From Salinigranum marinum (lineage in GTDB: Archaea; Halobacteriota; Halobacteria; Halobacteriales; Haloferacaceae), in contig NZ_CP100461.1 in assembly GCF_024228675.1 (NCBI RefSeq), positions 62,001-126,000 of the forward strand: 64,000 nucleotides of DNA. The letters are read 5' to 3'. Under the pieces are notes generated by a model that did no database searches, was not told the origin of the DNA, and was given only the letters and a program-made list of their open reading frames with translations. The position numbers and the translations under genes were made by a program. Of the stretch, positions 36,664 through 46,592 are shown in pieces (the first letter of the stretch is position 1; every line of letters begins with the position of its first letter).

Positions 36664-38451
36664 TTACACACCACCTGACGCCACCGTGGTGTTTTCGCCC
36701 GTCCTCACGAGATATTGGTCGTAGTCGCCACTGTCATACACTCGGTCGACTGTCGTGTCTTTCTCCAGTCGCTCGAAGTTTTCTGGAGTGTACCGCCAAT
36801 TTGCCCTGTAATCAGGGTGTACTGTTGGATAGAACTCCCGTCCCAATCGAGTTATCGTCAAGTATCGTTCGTTTTGAAAGTTATCGCCAAGATACTCTGA
36901 CTCGGTATAATTGAAACGTGGTGGTGGCGATACGCCGTTGAACGGTTTTGTCGTATTCCGCCCGTATTGGGCGTCGTAGAAACGGAAGTACAGTATGTCG
37001 AACTGCATGAGTTCCTGTGAACTGTCCCCGTATACGGTTAGCCACTCGGTCCCTTCTACCTCCATCTCGGTCACCTGCTGGTTTTTTGTCGACGATTGCG
37101 GTGCCGGAAACAGACTAAACGTGGCAAGCGAAACGACTAGAAGCAACACTACGATCAGTGATAGACCATACCCGGTACCGGCGGGACGGGAAATGCTCCA
37201 ATCAGTGTGACGCCATACGAGATAGAACAGTTGACCTGTGAGGATAGCGCCGCCGATCTTGGCGATTTTGAATGGTCGATCGTGGGTAACCTCGAGATCT
37301 ATCAAGAGAAACGCGAGCCCACCAAAGCTGAACACCGCGAGCGTCCCGATGAACATGAGCGTGTAGGTGTCGAGTGCGTACTCCCTACGGTATGAGAGCC
37401 ATAATGCGACACCGACGAATACGAACCCCAACCCGAACAGGACGAGTTCGATCCCGTACTGGAACGTGATCACGGCGAGTATGTCTACCAACGCTGGCGA
37501 TGTCTCGTTGATCGTTTCGGTGTACGCCCCGATTGGCGCGCTCCCATCCGAAACCCCAAACACTCTATTATATACCCTGTTGAATCGCAGTATCACGCCA
37601 ACGAAGTTCGAGTACCACGCGATCATCACTGCGGCGGCCAAAGAAAAAAAGTTCGTCGGGGTAGCGTACCGATCCGTGATTTGGGGTGCGTATCGACCAA
37701 GCAGGTACACCGCCATAATTCCGATCGCGAACAGGGCCGTCAACGGATGATATAGAATAAATGCCGCCAAGGTGACGACAAAAACCGCGCGGACTGGTGG
37801 GGTGGCATGACGCTGACTTTTAATGAACAGGTAGAGTGTCAACGGCACGAGTGCGACACCGACGTCGAACGGCCGGAGCCCGAGGCTAGCATGCACGGGA
37901 AGGATAACAAACGGGAGCCCGAAGAGGATCTGACTCCGTTCGTCGAACAGAGAGATAAGAAGATACGACATCGATACGAAATATACACTCCAAAAAACGA
38001 CTGGGAGTAACAGAACAATGGTCGTTACTTCCGCGCTGGTCGCGTCCGCCACGACCATACTCAGGAGATGTGTCGGGGGGTAGATATTATCTTCGACGAC
38101 GCCAGTGTTAACGATATCTAGAATAAATCCGACATGGGTCATTGAATCGGTTCGCCCATACATCTCGTATCCGCGCAGATACGGCAGCAACAGAAGCAGG
38201 AGATTCGACAGCAGCACCGCGGAGAGGCCGAACATCCACGCACGATCACCCGACGTTCGGACGCTGCCAAGAATCGCAAGGCACCCGGCAAACTGGGCTC
38301 CAATAATGGCGACCCAGAAGACGGCAGGGTACGCGCTGTAGAGAGAGATCTCGTACTGTCCGGCGGCCGGCATCGTGGTCGCGATGCCGATTCCCACAAG
38401 CAACAGTGTGAACGCGCACAGTGCGAGGGTTCGCGATGTCTTGGTGTACAT
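36664..38451 (-). CDS. Large polytopic membrane protein of the glycan locus (GT-C-like, unassigned)
   Basis: A 595-residue protein with about thirteen hydrophobic helices and a polar C-terminal domain of roughly 140 residues. The first large loop has YGRTDSMTHVGFILDIVNTG followed by NIYPPTHLLS, with acidic and His residues after the early helices as in GT-C glycosyltransferases and O-antigen polymerases. The C-terminal EGTEWLTVYGDSSQELMQFD resembles the outer domains of haloarchaeal proteins of this type. It could polymerise or transfer a lipid-linked sugar. ATG 38451 has CATACTATC about 24 nt upstream; ATG 38463 is possible. The 36437-36663 gap is empty. Confidence 0.65.
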   Translation of the reverse strand: MYTKTSRTLALCAFTLLLVGIGIATTMPAAGQYEISLYSAYPAVFWVAIIGAQFAGCLAILGSVRTSGDRAWMFGLSAVLLSNLLLLLLPYLRGYEMYGRTDSMTHVGFILDIVNTGVVEDNIYPPTHLLSMVVADATSAEVTTIVLLLPVVFWSVYFVSMSYLLISLFDERSQILFGLPFVILPVHASLGLRPFDVGVALVPLTLYLFIKSQRHATPPVRAVFVVTLAAFILYHPLTALFAIGIMAVYLLGRYAPQITDRYATPTNFFSLAAAVMIAWYSNFVGVILRFNRVYNRVFGVSDGSAPIGAYTETINETSPALVDILAVITFQYGIELVLFGLGFVFVGVALWLSYRREYALDTYTLMFIGTLAVFSFGGLAFLLIDLEVTHDRPFKIAKIGGAILTGQLFYLVWRHTDWSISRPAGTGYGLSLIVVLLLVVSLATFSLFPAPQSSTKNQQVTEMEVEGTEWLTVYGDSSQELMQFDILYFRFYDAQYGRNTTKPFNGVSPPPRFNYTESEYLGDNFQNERYLTITRLGREFYPTVHPDYRANWRYTPENFERLEKDTTVDRVYDSGDYDQYLVRTGENTTVASGGV

Positions 38452-38917
38452 GCCGTCCAACATTTTTACTGATAGTATGCTAGGTATGCTCTCACCGGTG
38501 ACGCGCCACTGTCGATTGTTCTCCCTTGGAACTCCGCTTGGACAGATGATGACGGCTCTGTCCCGGGTTCTCGATCACTGGAAGCTTTTGATAGCGGTAT
38601 ACCTCACATCTAAGGGAGTATCAAAATAAGTTTTGTTAATTACTCTTCTGCGACTTATCGCCTCGCTGGATGGCCGTACAACGAGGATGTGGCGACGCCG
38701 CATCCGGATGGGTTGATCGAGTACCGGAGTATCCCGTCGATTAAACTGACCGGAATGACCCCACCTCGACGCGTCCAAAATGTCATTGAGTCATCCGTTG
38801 GTTTCTGTGCGCACCTGCGCGTCGTTCTTCCGCATGATAATTATGTGTCGAGTGGCTGTACGATTCGACTAACACCTCAATTAATGAGTCCGCAGTTCGT
38901 ACCGGAAGCCAAGAATA

Positions 38918-39228
38918 ATGATCGAAAACTGGGTGAAGCGTTTCCCACTCATGCCGACATCGATGATGGGACGACGATTTCGTGCGTTCCTGGTCGTGCT
39001 CGTGGGCTTTCTCTCTCTCTTTCCCCCGTGGCTTTAACCATGCTAAACAGCTTTTCGGTTGAAACGTACTTCGTTCTCGCCTTCGTATGGCTTTTGATCA
39101 GCAGCGAGGTGTTTGCACCAGTTGACGGCGAGTCCGTTTGGTGGGTTCGACTCCGGTGGGTCAAGGTCGGTGGATGGGTGGTGTTTGCGTACCTCTTGTT
39201 CCAACGCGTCACGACGGTTATTCCGTGA
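38918..39228 (+). pseudogene. Small membrane protein split by a frameshift at a CT repeat
   Basis: Two overlapping frames seem to be halves of one protein. The first (ATG 38918) reads MIENWVKRFPLMPTSMMGRR then FRAFLVVLVGFLSLFPPWL and stops at 39035. The second contains LTMLNSFSVETYFVLAFVWL then ISSEVFAPVDGESVWWVRLR and ends at 39228 (free-standing, it would start at ATG 39040, 62 residues). The frame change falls at (CT)5 followed by C5 (39011-39027). Removing one CT unit fuses the halves into a protein of about 100 residues with three helices. I recall similar haloarchaeal proteins with EVFAPVD and RLRWVKVGGW. CAATTAATG (38878-38886) may be its promoter. Confidence 0.5.
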
Positions 39229-39448
39229 ATACGGCATTAGTACGCCCGGTTGAACTCGGACCTGTGGATTTTAGCTTACAGCCGGATCATGGGTTCGCGG
39301 GGAGATGGAACGGGCCGGTACGCGTCTATCCTCAGGGGTGCGTTCTGTCTATACATTTTAATAGCATCACGCACTCGGTTCGGTGAGAAGATGCAACGCT
39401 CGATATCCGCCGTGGACCGACTCAAAGGACCACTTCTCCTGTAGTCTC

Positions 39449-40384
39449 ATGAGCGACCACGAGACACCGTTGGTGAGTGTAGTGATCCCGACCTATGGAC
39501 GCGCCCAGTTGTTGTCAGAGGCCGTCCACAGTGTTCTCAACCAGTCATACCAGAACATTGAACTCCTCATCGTTGACGACGCGTCCCCCGAACCGGTTGC
39601 TGACCAACTCGGTGACCTCCCCCCCGATCAGGTCGCGTCGATTGAGTTCATCCGCCACGAGGAGAATAAAGGAGCAAACGTCGCTCGGAACACCGGAATC
39701 AAATCGGCTAGTGGCGACTACATCGCGTTTCTGGATGACGACGATCGATGGATGGAAGAGAAGATCAGTCGCCAAGTCGAGACGTTCGCCGAGGCCGACT
39801 CTGGTGTCGGCGTCGTGTACACTTGGCTGAAAGTAGAGAGAGCGGGAGAAACCACGATTCAGACACCCTCTTCACGCGGTGACGTGCTTGAAGACCTTAT
39901 CAGAGGAGAGAGCCTCGGTCAATTCTCCTCGGTCATGGTCGATACCTCCGCAATTGAGGCAGTGGGGATGACCGACGAACGGTTTCCGATCTGGCAGGAC
40001 CGAGAGTGGTTCTTCCGACTCGCCACTCACTGCAACTTTGAGGTGGTCCCCGAACCACTAACGATCAGGAAAAAAGGACACGATGACCAGATCAGTAGCG
40101 GACTGCGAAAGCAAGCCGACGTCGCATACCCGCTCTTTCTCAGCAAGCACCGTCAGACCGCAGCCAAGCGTGGGCGACGATACGAACAGCTCTTCATAAG
40201 TTCGTTACGCCTGTCAATCGGCAAAACGGCACTGTACTGCGACCAATACGGGGAGGCGAGGTATTGGTTCTTTTTGAGCGTCGCCGCGTATCCGTTCCGT
40301 CGCAGCAGCTACCCATACCTGTTTGCGACACTTGGTGGGGAGATCACGTACCAAGCTGTACAAGTAATAAAGGGTTCAGTGTAG
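39449..40384 (+). CDS. Family 2 glycosyltransferase
   Basis: A 311-residue GT-A enzyme with VSVVIPTYGRAQLLSEAV, VDDASPEPV, NKGANVARNTGI, metal-binding AFLDDDDRW and acceptor-side PIWQDREWFFRLA. The C-terminal 90 residues are basic and amphipathic, without a clear transmembrane helix, so it is probably membrane-associated at the cytoplasmic face. The start ATG 39449 is chosen because homology begins at MSDHETPLVSV; a GTG at 39383 is in frame. It lies upstream of an IS5-like insertion. Confidence 0.87.
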   Translation: MSDHETPLVSVVIPTYGRAQLLSEAVHSVLNQSYQNIELLIVDDASPEPVADQLGDLPPDQVASIEFIRHEENKGANVARNTGIKSASGDYIAFLDDDDRWMEEKISRQVETFAEADSGVGVVYTWLKVERAGETTIQTPSSRGDVLEDLIRGESLGQFSSVMVDTSAIEAVGMTDERFPIWQDREWFFRLATHCNFEVVPEPLTIRKKGHDDQISSGLRKQADVAYPLFLSKHRQTAAKRGRRYEQLFISSLRLSIGKTALYCDQYGEARYWFFLSVAAYPFRRSSYPYLFATLGGEITYQAVQVIKGSV

Positions 40385-40576
40385 CCGTCTGATGATGTCG
40401 CTGTTCAGTGGATTCAGTCTGTGGCCTATGAGTGGAGACGTTGGCTTCCGTCTCAAATCGGGGTGCTCTCTTGTTGGTCGGGCAGAGAACGGACCGATCC
40501 CGACACTCAGCGACCCGTTCGTGGGTACGGCGTGAGGGGTCGCGTGTCAGCGACCACACCAGGCGTAGCTAGCATT

Positions 40577-41644
40577 GAGGGTGTCATAGAACGATTAGCA
40601 CACCAAAGAGCAGGGTGAACGCTGAGGTGGATGAGTTCAGCGACCCTGCAAGATGATCCTTCGGTAGACTCGTTCTTCAATGCCGTGGAGACAGAGACGC
40701 TAGCGCTGTTCGAGCACCTCTCTTTCGAGTTTCTCGAAGAGTTCGACGTGTTCGCCCCGGCGAAGACGGGGCGAACACGAGACCACGAACCACCAGAACT
40801 GATGCGTGGCTTTCTCCACTGCTACTACAAGGACATCTACGGCATTCGTCCCGTTGAACGAGAGCTTCGGAACACGGTCGTCTGGCTGAGCTGTGGATTC
40901 GATCGACCGCCGTCGAGAGACGCGGTCGATCGCTTTCTCACCGATCTTGAACACGTCGTTGACAAGGTGTTCGACCACCTCGTCGAGCAGGCCGCCCGGC
41001 GCGGCCTGCTCGACTTGACCTACTGTATCGATTCAACAGACGTGAGGGCGATGCCCGCCGATCCAGACGCCTCAAAGTGCTACGATCCAACCGACGACGA
41101 GTACTACTACGGCTACGGCTGTACGATCGTCTCGACCGGGCAAAAGATCCCGATCGGAGCGGAGTTCACCGAGAGTAAGCAAGCGCCAGAAGAGACGGCG
41201 ATGCGCGTCACGCGTGACGCGCTCGCCGTCGCCACACCGATCTGGATGGTCGGTGACAGCGCCTACGACACGCTCGACTGGCACGACCACCTGCTGACCG
41301 CAGGGGTCGTGCCAGTCGCTCCATACAACGCCCGGAACGCTGATGACCCGAAAGACATTGAGTACAGGGTCGAAGACCGCATCACCGAACACGGCGAGGA
41401 CGTTCAGTTGAAGCAGTCCACGTTGGATGAGACGTACAACCGCCGTAGTGGAGTCGAACGAACCAACGAATCAGTGAAGGACTGCGGCCTCGGGCGAACG
41501 CACGCCCGAGGCCGCGTCCACGCACGGGCGCAGGTATTTCTCGCCCTGTGCCTTCGCCTCGTCGTCGCAATCACCAACTACGAACGTGGAGACAATCCGG
41601 GAAGTACCGTGATCACGGTGTGAGAACTCTTCTATGACACCCTC
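40577..41644 (+). mobile_element. Complete IS5-like insertion sequence
   Basis: The 1068-bp element is bounded by perfect 15-bp inverted repeats, GAGGGTGTCATAGAA at 40577-40591 and its complement at 41630-41644. AGCATT is repeated directly outside both ends (40571-40576 and 41645-41650), a likely 6-bp target duplication. If the repeat is taken one base longer, the duplication is not perfect, so the exact boundary is slightly uncertain. One intact transposase gene lies inside. It sits between glycosyltransferase and phosphatase-fold genes. Confidence 0.85.
40631..41623 (+). CDS. DDE transposase, IS5-like (Transposase_11)
   Basis: A 330-residue transposase. The N-terminal helical part has ELMRGFLHCYYKDIYGIRPV and PPSRDAVDRFL. 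The catalytic acids are visible in TYCIDSTDVRAM (first D), WMVGDSAYDTLDW (second D) and SGVERTNESVKDCG (E with the Y..R-x-E/K-like helix). The C-terminus is RLVVAITNYERGD. All catalytic residues are present, so the element may be active. Confidence 0.88.
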   Translation: MSSATLQDDPSVDSFFNAVETETLALFEHLSFEFLEEFDVFAPAKTGRTRDHEPPELMRGFLHCYYKDIYGIRPVERELRNTVVWLSCGFDRPPSRDAVDRFLTDLEHVVDKVFDHLVEQAARRGLLDLTYCIDSTDVRAMPADPDASKCYDPTDDEYYYGYGCTIVSTGQKIPIGAEFTESKQAPEETAMRVTRDALAVATPIWMVGDSAYDTLDWHDHLLTAGVVPVAPYNARNADDPKDIEYRVEDRITEHGEDVQLKQSTLDETYNRRSGVERTNESVKDCGLGRTHARGRVHARAQVFLALCLRLVVAITNYERGDNPGSTVITV

Positions 41645-41908
41645 AGCATTAGCTAAACAGTAAGACCGAGATCACACGGACTAGTATACGTCTATCGGAT
41701 CTTAATCAGGTCTTGATCCGATTATTATTAGACTAAAGGGTACCTACGCCTGATAAGTACTCATGAGCGAAATTTACTGGTCTCTCCTTTCTGCTGGACC
41801 GAAGAGACGGTGTAATGCCCGAGTGGGCAGTGGTCACTGCCACTCGACGACAACCCAACGGCGGTGGTTCTATCCCCGACGTATGCAGATGCCTCCAACT
41901 GTTACTCA

Positions 41909-42817
41909 ATGAAAGTACTAGACAGCATCCGTCGGAAGCCGAAGTACCTCTCCGAGGCGCTCACCGATCCGCAGTTGATCGGCCTTGGACTGAACCGGAC
42001 TTACTACGAGTACACGCAAGGTGGTGACTACAACAGGAACGGAATCGATGTCATTGACGAGGACTGGGACAACCTCCTTCTGCTCGATGCGTGCCGATAC
42101 GATATGTATGCGAGGCAGACGCCATTTGACGGGCCGGTTTCAGTCCGGGAGTCCAGAGGAAGTACCAGTCGGCAGTTCGTACGTGGGAACTTCACCGATC
42201 GGATCCTCCACGACACCGTCGTCGTCTCCGGCAACCAGTGGTACTTGCAGCTGAGGGACGAACTGGGGTGTGAGTTCCACTCGTACTACGACGTCGAACG
42301 TGATATCGCAGATGGCTTCGTTCCGAGCGCGGAGGCAGTCACCGAAGCAGCCCTGTCGAAGAAAGAGGAATTCCCGAACAAGCGGCTGTTGATCCATTAC
42401 ATGCAACCTCATCATCCGTTTGTCGAGACCGATGTGGAAGAACTCAAACTGATACGGGGTGGTCTGCGAAACACCGTTCTGGAGAGTTCGGCCGACAGGG
42501 CGACCGTACGTGCTGCGTACCGCGACAACCTCCAGTACGTGTTACGACACGTGCAGCGACTGGTAGGTTCACTCGAAGGCAAGACAGTCATCTCCGCAGA
42601 TCACGGGGAACTGCTCGGTGAGCGGCTCTCTCCCGTTCCTACTCGATGGTACGGCCACCCGCCTGGGATATACGTCGACGAGCTAGTGAATGTCCCTTGG
42701 CACGTCGTGTCTGAGGGACCCCGTCGGCAAATCGTGGAAGACCCACCCCTCGATCAGGGGGTCAAGATCGTCCAGGCGGAGATCGAACAGAACCTCAAAG
42801 ATCTCGGATACATGTAG
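41909..42817 (+). CDS. Alkaline-phosphatase/sulfatase-fold protein
   Basis: A 302-residue protein from ATG 41909. NLLLLDACRYDMY near residue 55 supplies the first metal Asp but has Ala-Cys-Arg where sulfatases carry their Cys/Ser nucleophile motif. LLIHYMQPHHPFVE and VISADHGELLGE provide the later metal-site His and Asp residues of the superfamily. No signal peptide is present. In glycan loci such proteins may be phosphoglycerol or phosphoethanolamine transferases, or phosphatases. The upstream 41651-41908 stretch has TATTATTAG (about 41724) but no gene. Confidence 0.7.
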   Translation: MKVLDSIRRKPKYLSEALTDPQLIGLGLNRTYYEYTQGGDYNRNGIDVIDEDWDNLLLLDACRYDMYARQTPFDGPVSVRESRGSTSRQFVRGNFTDRILHDTVVVSGNQWYLQLRDELGCEFHSYYDVERDIADGFVPSAEAVTEAALSKKEEFPNKRLLIHYMQPHHPFVETDVEELKLIRGGLRNTVLESSADRATVRAAYRDNLQYVLRHVQRLVGSLEGKTVISADHGELLGERLSPVPTRWYGHPPGIYVDELVNVPWHVVSEGPRRQIVEDPPLDQGVKIVQAEIEQNLKDLGYM

Positions 42818-42886
42818 TATCAAGCACACTTATTGTCGGATCCGTCGGCCGATGCGCTCCCTGCGATCCGAGTAGTCCACCTATTG

Positions 42887-44128
42887 TTACGCCACTTCGT
42901 CCATCAGTGCTCGCGTCTCTTCTAGCATATACTCTCGCTTCTCATCGATGTTCCGAAGTATCCGATTACTGATCGTCACTCGATCATCAAGGACATCCTC
43001 TGACAACTGGAGGATTCCGCCGACGGTCATCTGCTCACACGGGAGCGCGTACTCGTCGATCTCAAGTGTCTTCCACGTCCCGGGTGTCTTCGGACCCCAC
43101 TGTTCGCGGTACAGTCCAATCGCGGGCGTACCCACTGAAAGCGCAAAGATTCCTGCGTGAAGCCGCATCGTGATCAGAAGGTCGACGTCGGAGTAATGCG
43201 CTCGCAGTTGCTTCGGACTGAACGATCTGAACACGCTGATCCCGTTGTGGTCGAGGAACTGTTGATTCTCGCGGGCCCACTGTTGTTCGACCTTCGTCTG
43301 CACGGTCAGATTCACGTCATACCCGTTCTCAGTCAACCGCTGCATCGACTGTTTTAATGTCGCTTCGACCCCGTCGTCGGTCAGGTCTCCAGTGTCCCCA
43401 AGACTGGAGAACCGGGGAACGACAGCGATCTTCCCCTCCCCGGAGGACGAGGAGGATACATTGACTGCCCGCTCGTCGACATCGCTCAAAAAGAAGGCCG
43501 TATCGATGCCGTTGCGGACTGGAGCAGAGAGCGAGAACTCTGACGTGAGGTACTCGTAACTCCGACTATCCCGCGTCCAGATGAACTCGCTCCCGTTGAG
43601 TACGGACTGTATCAGCGGCTGGTACCGACCCTCGATGTCGAATATCGTGTGTGGAAGCAGACCATACGGGACATCGTACTGTTTGGCGATCTGGAGCGGA
43701 TAGAGCACCCCGAGCAGATACGAGAGACTTCTGTTGTGGTGGATCAAGTTCCCACCGTTGTAGAAAAAGAAGTCCGAATCCCGAATCTCGTGTGCCATTT
43801 GCGTGCCGAGACTTCGGTGAATAGATCCCCCAATTCGGTCCGTGGCGTACCGGAACCCGTCACCGGCGAGGCTGATCACCTTCTCGAGGCACGACTGTGC
43901 CTTCGGGTTGTACCGCATCGGCCCCCCAATGAACTCGAATCGGAGATCGTCATACGCGACCTTCGTTTCCGTCTCGCGGAACTCGGTCGACTGCTGTGGA
44001 TGTATCGACACGGTTCGTGGGATCACAGCCGGTGCCAACGAGTTGAGATACGCGATCGATCCTTGATTGATTGCCAGGTCGCCCGAGTTCCGCCACCCGT
44101 ACGCGTACGCCAACGATATGGTGTCCAT
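42887..44128 (-). CDS. Polysaccharide pyruvyl transferase family protein
   Basis: A 413-residue GT-B-like protein with N-terminal YAYGWRNSGDLAINQGSIAY (NxGD motif of the family), FFFYNGGNLIHHN (GG motif), and C-terminal LLITMRLHAGIFALSVGTPA, the signature MRLHxxxxA of CsaB-type pyruvyltransferases. These transfer a ketal pyruvate from PEP to a sugar hydroxyl, adding negative charge to surface polymers. CAATAAAATAAATCC (about 44176-44192, minus) is a candidate promoter. Confidence 0.83.
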   Translation of the reverse strand: MDTISLAYAYGWRNSGDLAINQGSIAYLNSLAPAVIPRTVSIHPQQSTEFRETETKVAYDDLRFEFIGGPMRYNPKAQSCLEKVISLAGDGFRYATDRIGGSIHRSLGTQMAHEIRDSDFFFYNGGNLIHHNRSLSYLLGVLYPLQIAKQYDVPYGLLPHTIFDIEGRYQPLIQSVLNGSEFIWTRDSRSYEYLTSEFSLSAPVRNGIDTAFFLSDVDERAVNVSSSSSGEGKIAVVPRFSSLGDTGDLTDDGVEATLKQSMQRLTENGYDVNLTVQTKVEQQWARENQQFLDHNGISVFRSFSPKQLRAHYSDVDLLITMRLHAGIFALSVGTPAIGLYREQWGPKTPGTWKTLEIDEYALPCEQMTVGGILQLSEDVLDDRVTISNRILRNIDEKREYMLEETRALMDEVA

Positions 44129-44511
44129 CGACTAACCCAACTGTCGTAGCGTTTGAAACTCTTCGCAATCGGTCGGATTTATTTTATTGCTCCCACACAG
44201 CTTTTGACGACCCGGTGAATTAATATAGGATTGTCATTTTCGGTCATTTGGGTGGCACGTGATGTCCGTCGACCGCGTCGTTCGGCCTAAATGTCCTCAA
44301 GGGGCCCTGAGGTAACCCTCGTGACTGAGAGTCACAACTCCGTCCAGAGGCGTCCTCTCCGCCGTCTGCCGACTTTCGCTGGTCTGAACGAGGCTCTATA
44401 TGTGTGAACCGCTGCTTCAAGCCTCTGGAAGCAGGCGTTTCAACGGAGCGTCGACCGGAACAGACCGTCGTTTGATCTCGTCCGAACACGTCACGCTGTC
44501 CCTGACCCCGC
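44129..44511. other. 383-nt intergenic region without a recognised gene
   Basis: The part next to the pyruvyltransferase is AT-rich, with TATA-like sites near 44180 and 44220. From 44250 the sequence is balanced in composition, but its open frames are rich in Arg/Ser/Pro and match nothing I know. It could hold decayed coding sequence. Confidence 0.35.
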
Positions 44512-45786
44512 TCAGCGGGCGGTCTCGGTGTGCTGACGGGACAATCCCGTACTAGTGGCATCGTTCGCCCCGACGACCTCTACCAATTCATCGCTCAGTC
44601 GACGTGCAATCTCGTCTCGCGTGTAGTGCTCGACGACGTAGTCGTGACCTCGGGCGGCGAGCTCGTCTCGGTACGCCTGATCACCCAGCAGTTCGTCGAG
44701 CGCCTCGGCGATTCTTTCAGGGTCGTTCTCAACGTGTACACCCCCACCGGACTCCCTAACGAACCACTCGATGTGATCCCCTCCAGTCACGAGCGTTGGG
44801 AGGCCACAGGCCATGTACTCGTACACCTTCGTCGGCATGGCGTACTTCAGGGCGTCGGTGTCTTTCAGCGGTGCGATCCCTACAGTCGCTTCGCTGAGGA
44901 TCGTGGGTACTGTCTCACGTGGTACGAGGCCTGTGAACTTGACCCGACTGTTCAGGGAGAGGTCGTCCGCGAGGCGTTTTAGCTCCCCTTCCACGTCGCC
45001 ACTCCCAACGAGTCGCAGTACCGCGTCTTGATTCGAGAGGTGTGCCATCGCTCGTACACAGGCGTGCAGGTCCTGCGCGCTCCCGATGTTTCCTGTGTAG
45101 ACGACGACCGGGCGGTCGGTATCGGTGTCACCGCCGCCCGGGTGGAACTGATCGGTGTCGACGCCGTTCGGGATCAACACCGTCTTGGAGGAAAGTCCGG
45201 AACCGTAGGTCTCCTCAAGGGTGTTGGTCGTCGCGTCAGTCGTGACGGTGATCCGGTCGGCGGTTCGCAATGCGAACCCCTGGAACCGCCGAGCCACACG
45301 TTCGGGGAGTCCGCCCGCCTCGATATGTCCTAGCGAGACCGCGGCATCGATCCAGAGGTCTCTGATGTCGGTGATCCAGGGCTTTCCGAACATCGAAACG
45401 ACGATTCCCGGAAGCTCTGTCGTGATCGGCGGACTAGAGGTGATAACGACGTCATACTGACGGATGTTCCGGAGAAGCCACCACAGGGCGTGGAGGGCGA
45501 ACAGTGCGAAATACGCGAGGCGTTGAAGAAAGGCTGGATCGGCCGTCTGTGGCTGCCACGTCCAGAACCGATGGATCGTAATCTCGCCGTCTGACTCCCT
45601 CGTGTGCCACGCTCGTGACCGCTCGAACTCGCCGAACGGGTAGGACTTCACCGGGGAGAGCACGGTCACGTCCCACCCCTCTTCGGTGAGATTGATCGCT
45701 GTATCACGGATCCGAGATGCATTGCCGCCCTGTTCTGGTGGGTACCGTTGTGAGACGAAGACGACCCGGCGTGTGTCACCGGACAT
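44512..45786 (-). CDS. Family 4 glycosyltransferase, WbuB/WbnH-like
   Basis: A 424-residue GT-B enzyme from ATG 45786. FVSQRYPPEQGGNASRIRDT is the typical acceptor-domain start of WbuB-like GTs. YDVVITSSPPITTELPGIVV lies in a membrane-associating region after helices at about residues 95-115. The donor domain has VVYTGNIGSAQDL, FTGLVPRETVPTIL and YEYMACGLPTLVTGG. These enzymes often add N-acetylated hexosamines in O-antigen synthesis, which would suit the UDP-sugar dehydrogenase. An in-frame start at 45837 is possible but lacks support. Confidence 0.87.
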   Translation of the reverse strand: MSGDTRRVVFVSQRYPPEQGGNASRIRDTAINLTEEGWDVTVLSPVKSYPFGEFERSRAWHTRESDGEITIHRFWTWQPQTADPAFLQRLAYFALFALHALWWLLRNIRQYDVVITSSPPITTELPGIVVSMFGKPWITDIRDLWIDAAVSLGHIEAGGLPERVARRFQGFALRTADRITVTTDATTNTLEETYGSGLSSKTVLIPNGVDTDQFHPGGGDTDTDRPVVVYTGNIGSAQDLHACVRAMAHLSNQDAVLRLVGSGDVEGELKRLADDLSLNSRVKFTGLVPRETVPTILSEATVGIAPLKDTDALKYAMPTKVYEYMACGLPTLVTGGDHIEWFVRESGGGVHVENDPERIAEALDELLGDQAYRDELAARGHDYVVEHYTRDEIARRLSDELVEVVGANDATSTGLSRQHTETAR

Positions 45787-45787
45787 G

Positions 45788-46420
45788 TCAAGTAAGAATG
45801 AAACAGAACCCGGTCTGTTCTCTCTGTTCTCCGTCAAGAGCTCTACCCGTGTCGACCTGCGTCAACGTTATTGACGCGTCGGAGTCAATCATCACAAACG
45901 TACTGTAATCACTGAGCACCACCGGCAAATCCGTTTCCCTCCCCGAACCGGATGGCCAGTCTACCACTCCCCGGCGAATCGGCTCTGCTGTCAACCCCGA
46001 CCCCTCCCGCCACAACCAGCGTGCGAGTCCGAGGCTGGGACCGCTCTGTGCGTTGTCGATCTCTTGTGTGTACGACCCACCAGTGACCGCGACCGTCCTG
46101 CCGTCGAGCGGCGATTTGCTGTCCACGCGGAGCAGTTTTGTGTTCCTCACTACACTTTCGCACGCGGTCGGGCACAGGCTGGTGCTGCCGGTGTCGGACG
46201 TCCGGAGACCGGGTGTGGGGCGGGTTCGGTCGTCCGAGCCGGCGTCGTCACGCTCGGTTCGCTCGGCTATCGACTCAACCAGGACGCATCGGTTGGCCTC
46301 ATGGCCTCGGTTCGCTGGCATCCCGATCGTAGGAAGTCTGCCGGATCGGACTCGTGAACACGAGCTGTGCTCATCCGTACCTCGGTTCGTACGATGATAA
46401 GTTAATTTGCCGGCTGACAC
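45788..46420 (-). CDS. Unrecognised open frame upstream of the WbuB-like gene (doubtful)
   Basis: Up to 210 residues can be read. The last 100 look most gene-like (GGSYTQEIDNAQSGP, VVLSDYSTFVMIDSDASITL), with reasonable haloarchaeal codon use. The first 90 are Arg/Ser/Thr-rich and look like non-coding translation. There is no signal, helix or family I know. It ends 2 nt before the next start, so it could be an operon partner or the tail of a decayed gene. An alternative ATG near 46373 opens a frame that stops after 35 codons. The 46421-46592 gap is empty. Confidence 0.3.
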   Translation of the reverse strand: MSAGKLTYHRTNRGTDEHSSCSRVRSGRLPTIGMPANRGHEANRCVLVESIAERTERDDAGSDDRTRPTPGLRTSDTGSTSLCPTACESVVRNTKLLRVDSKSPLDGRTVAVTGGSYTQEIDNAQSGPSLGLARWLWREGSGLTAEPIRRGVVDWPSGSGRETDLPVVLSDYSTFVMIDSDASITLTQVDTGRALDGEQREQTGFCFILT

Positions 46421-46592
46421 CGCCGTCGACGGCTGTTAGGGCCCACTCTGGGTTTCATCCGTACGCACGTGATGTAGACCACGAACGAGGGCCAACTGGA
46501 GTAACTGCAACAGACAACAAAAATAGGAGACACGTTATATCCCATCGCTCGGCCGGCTGTTCGGGAAGTTCGGGGTACCAACGTCTCGGCGA

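Noticed and set aside
44244-44561. A 105-codon minus-strand frame beyond the WbuB-like gene
   Set aside because: Arg/Ser/Pro-rich composition and overlap with the end of the real glycosyltransferase gene argue against coding.
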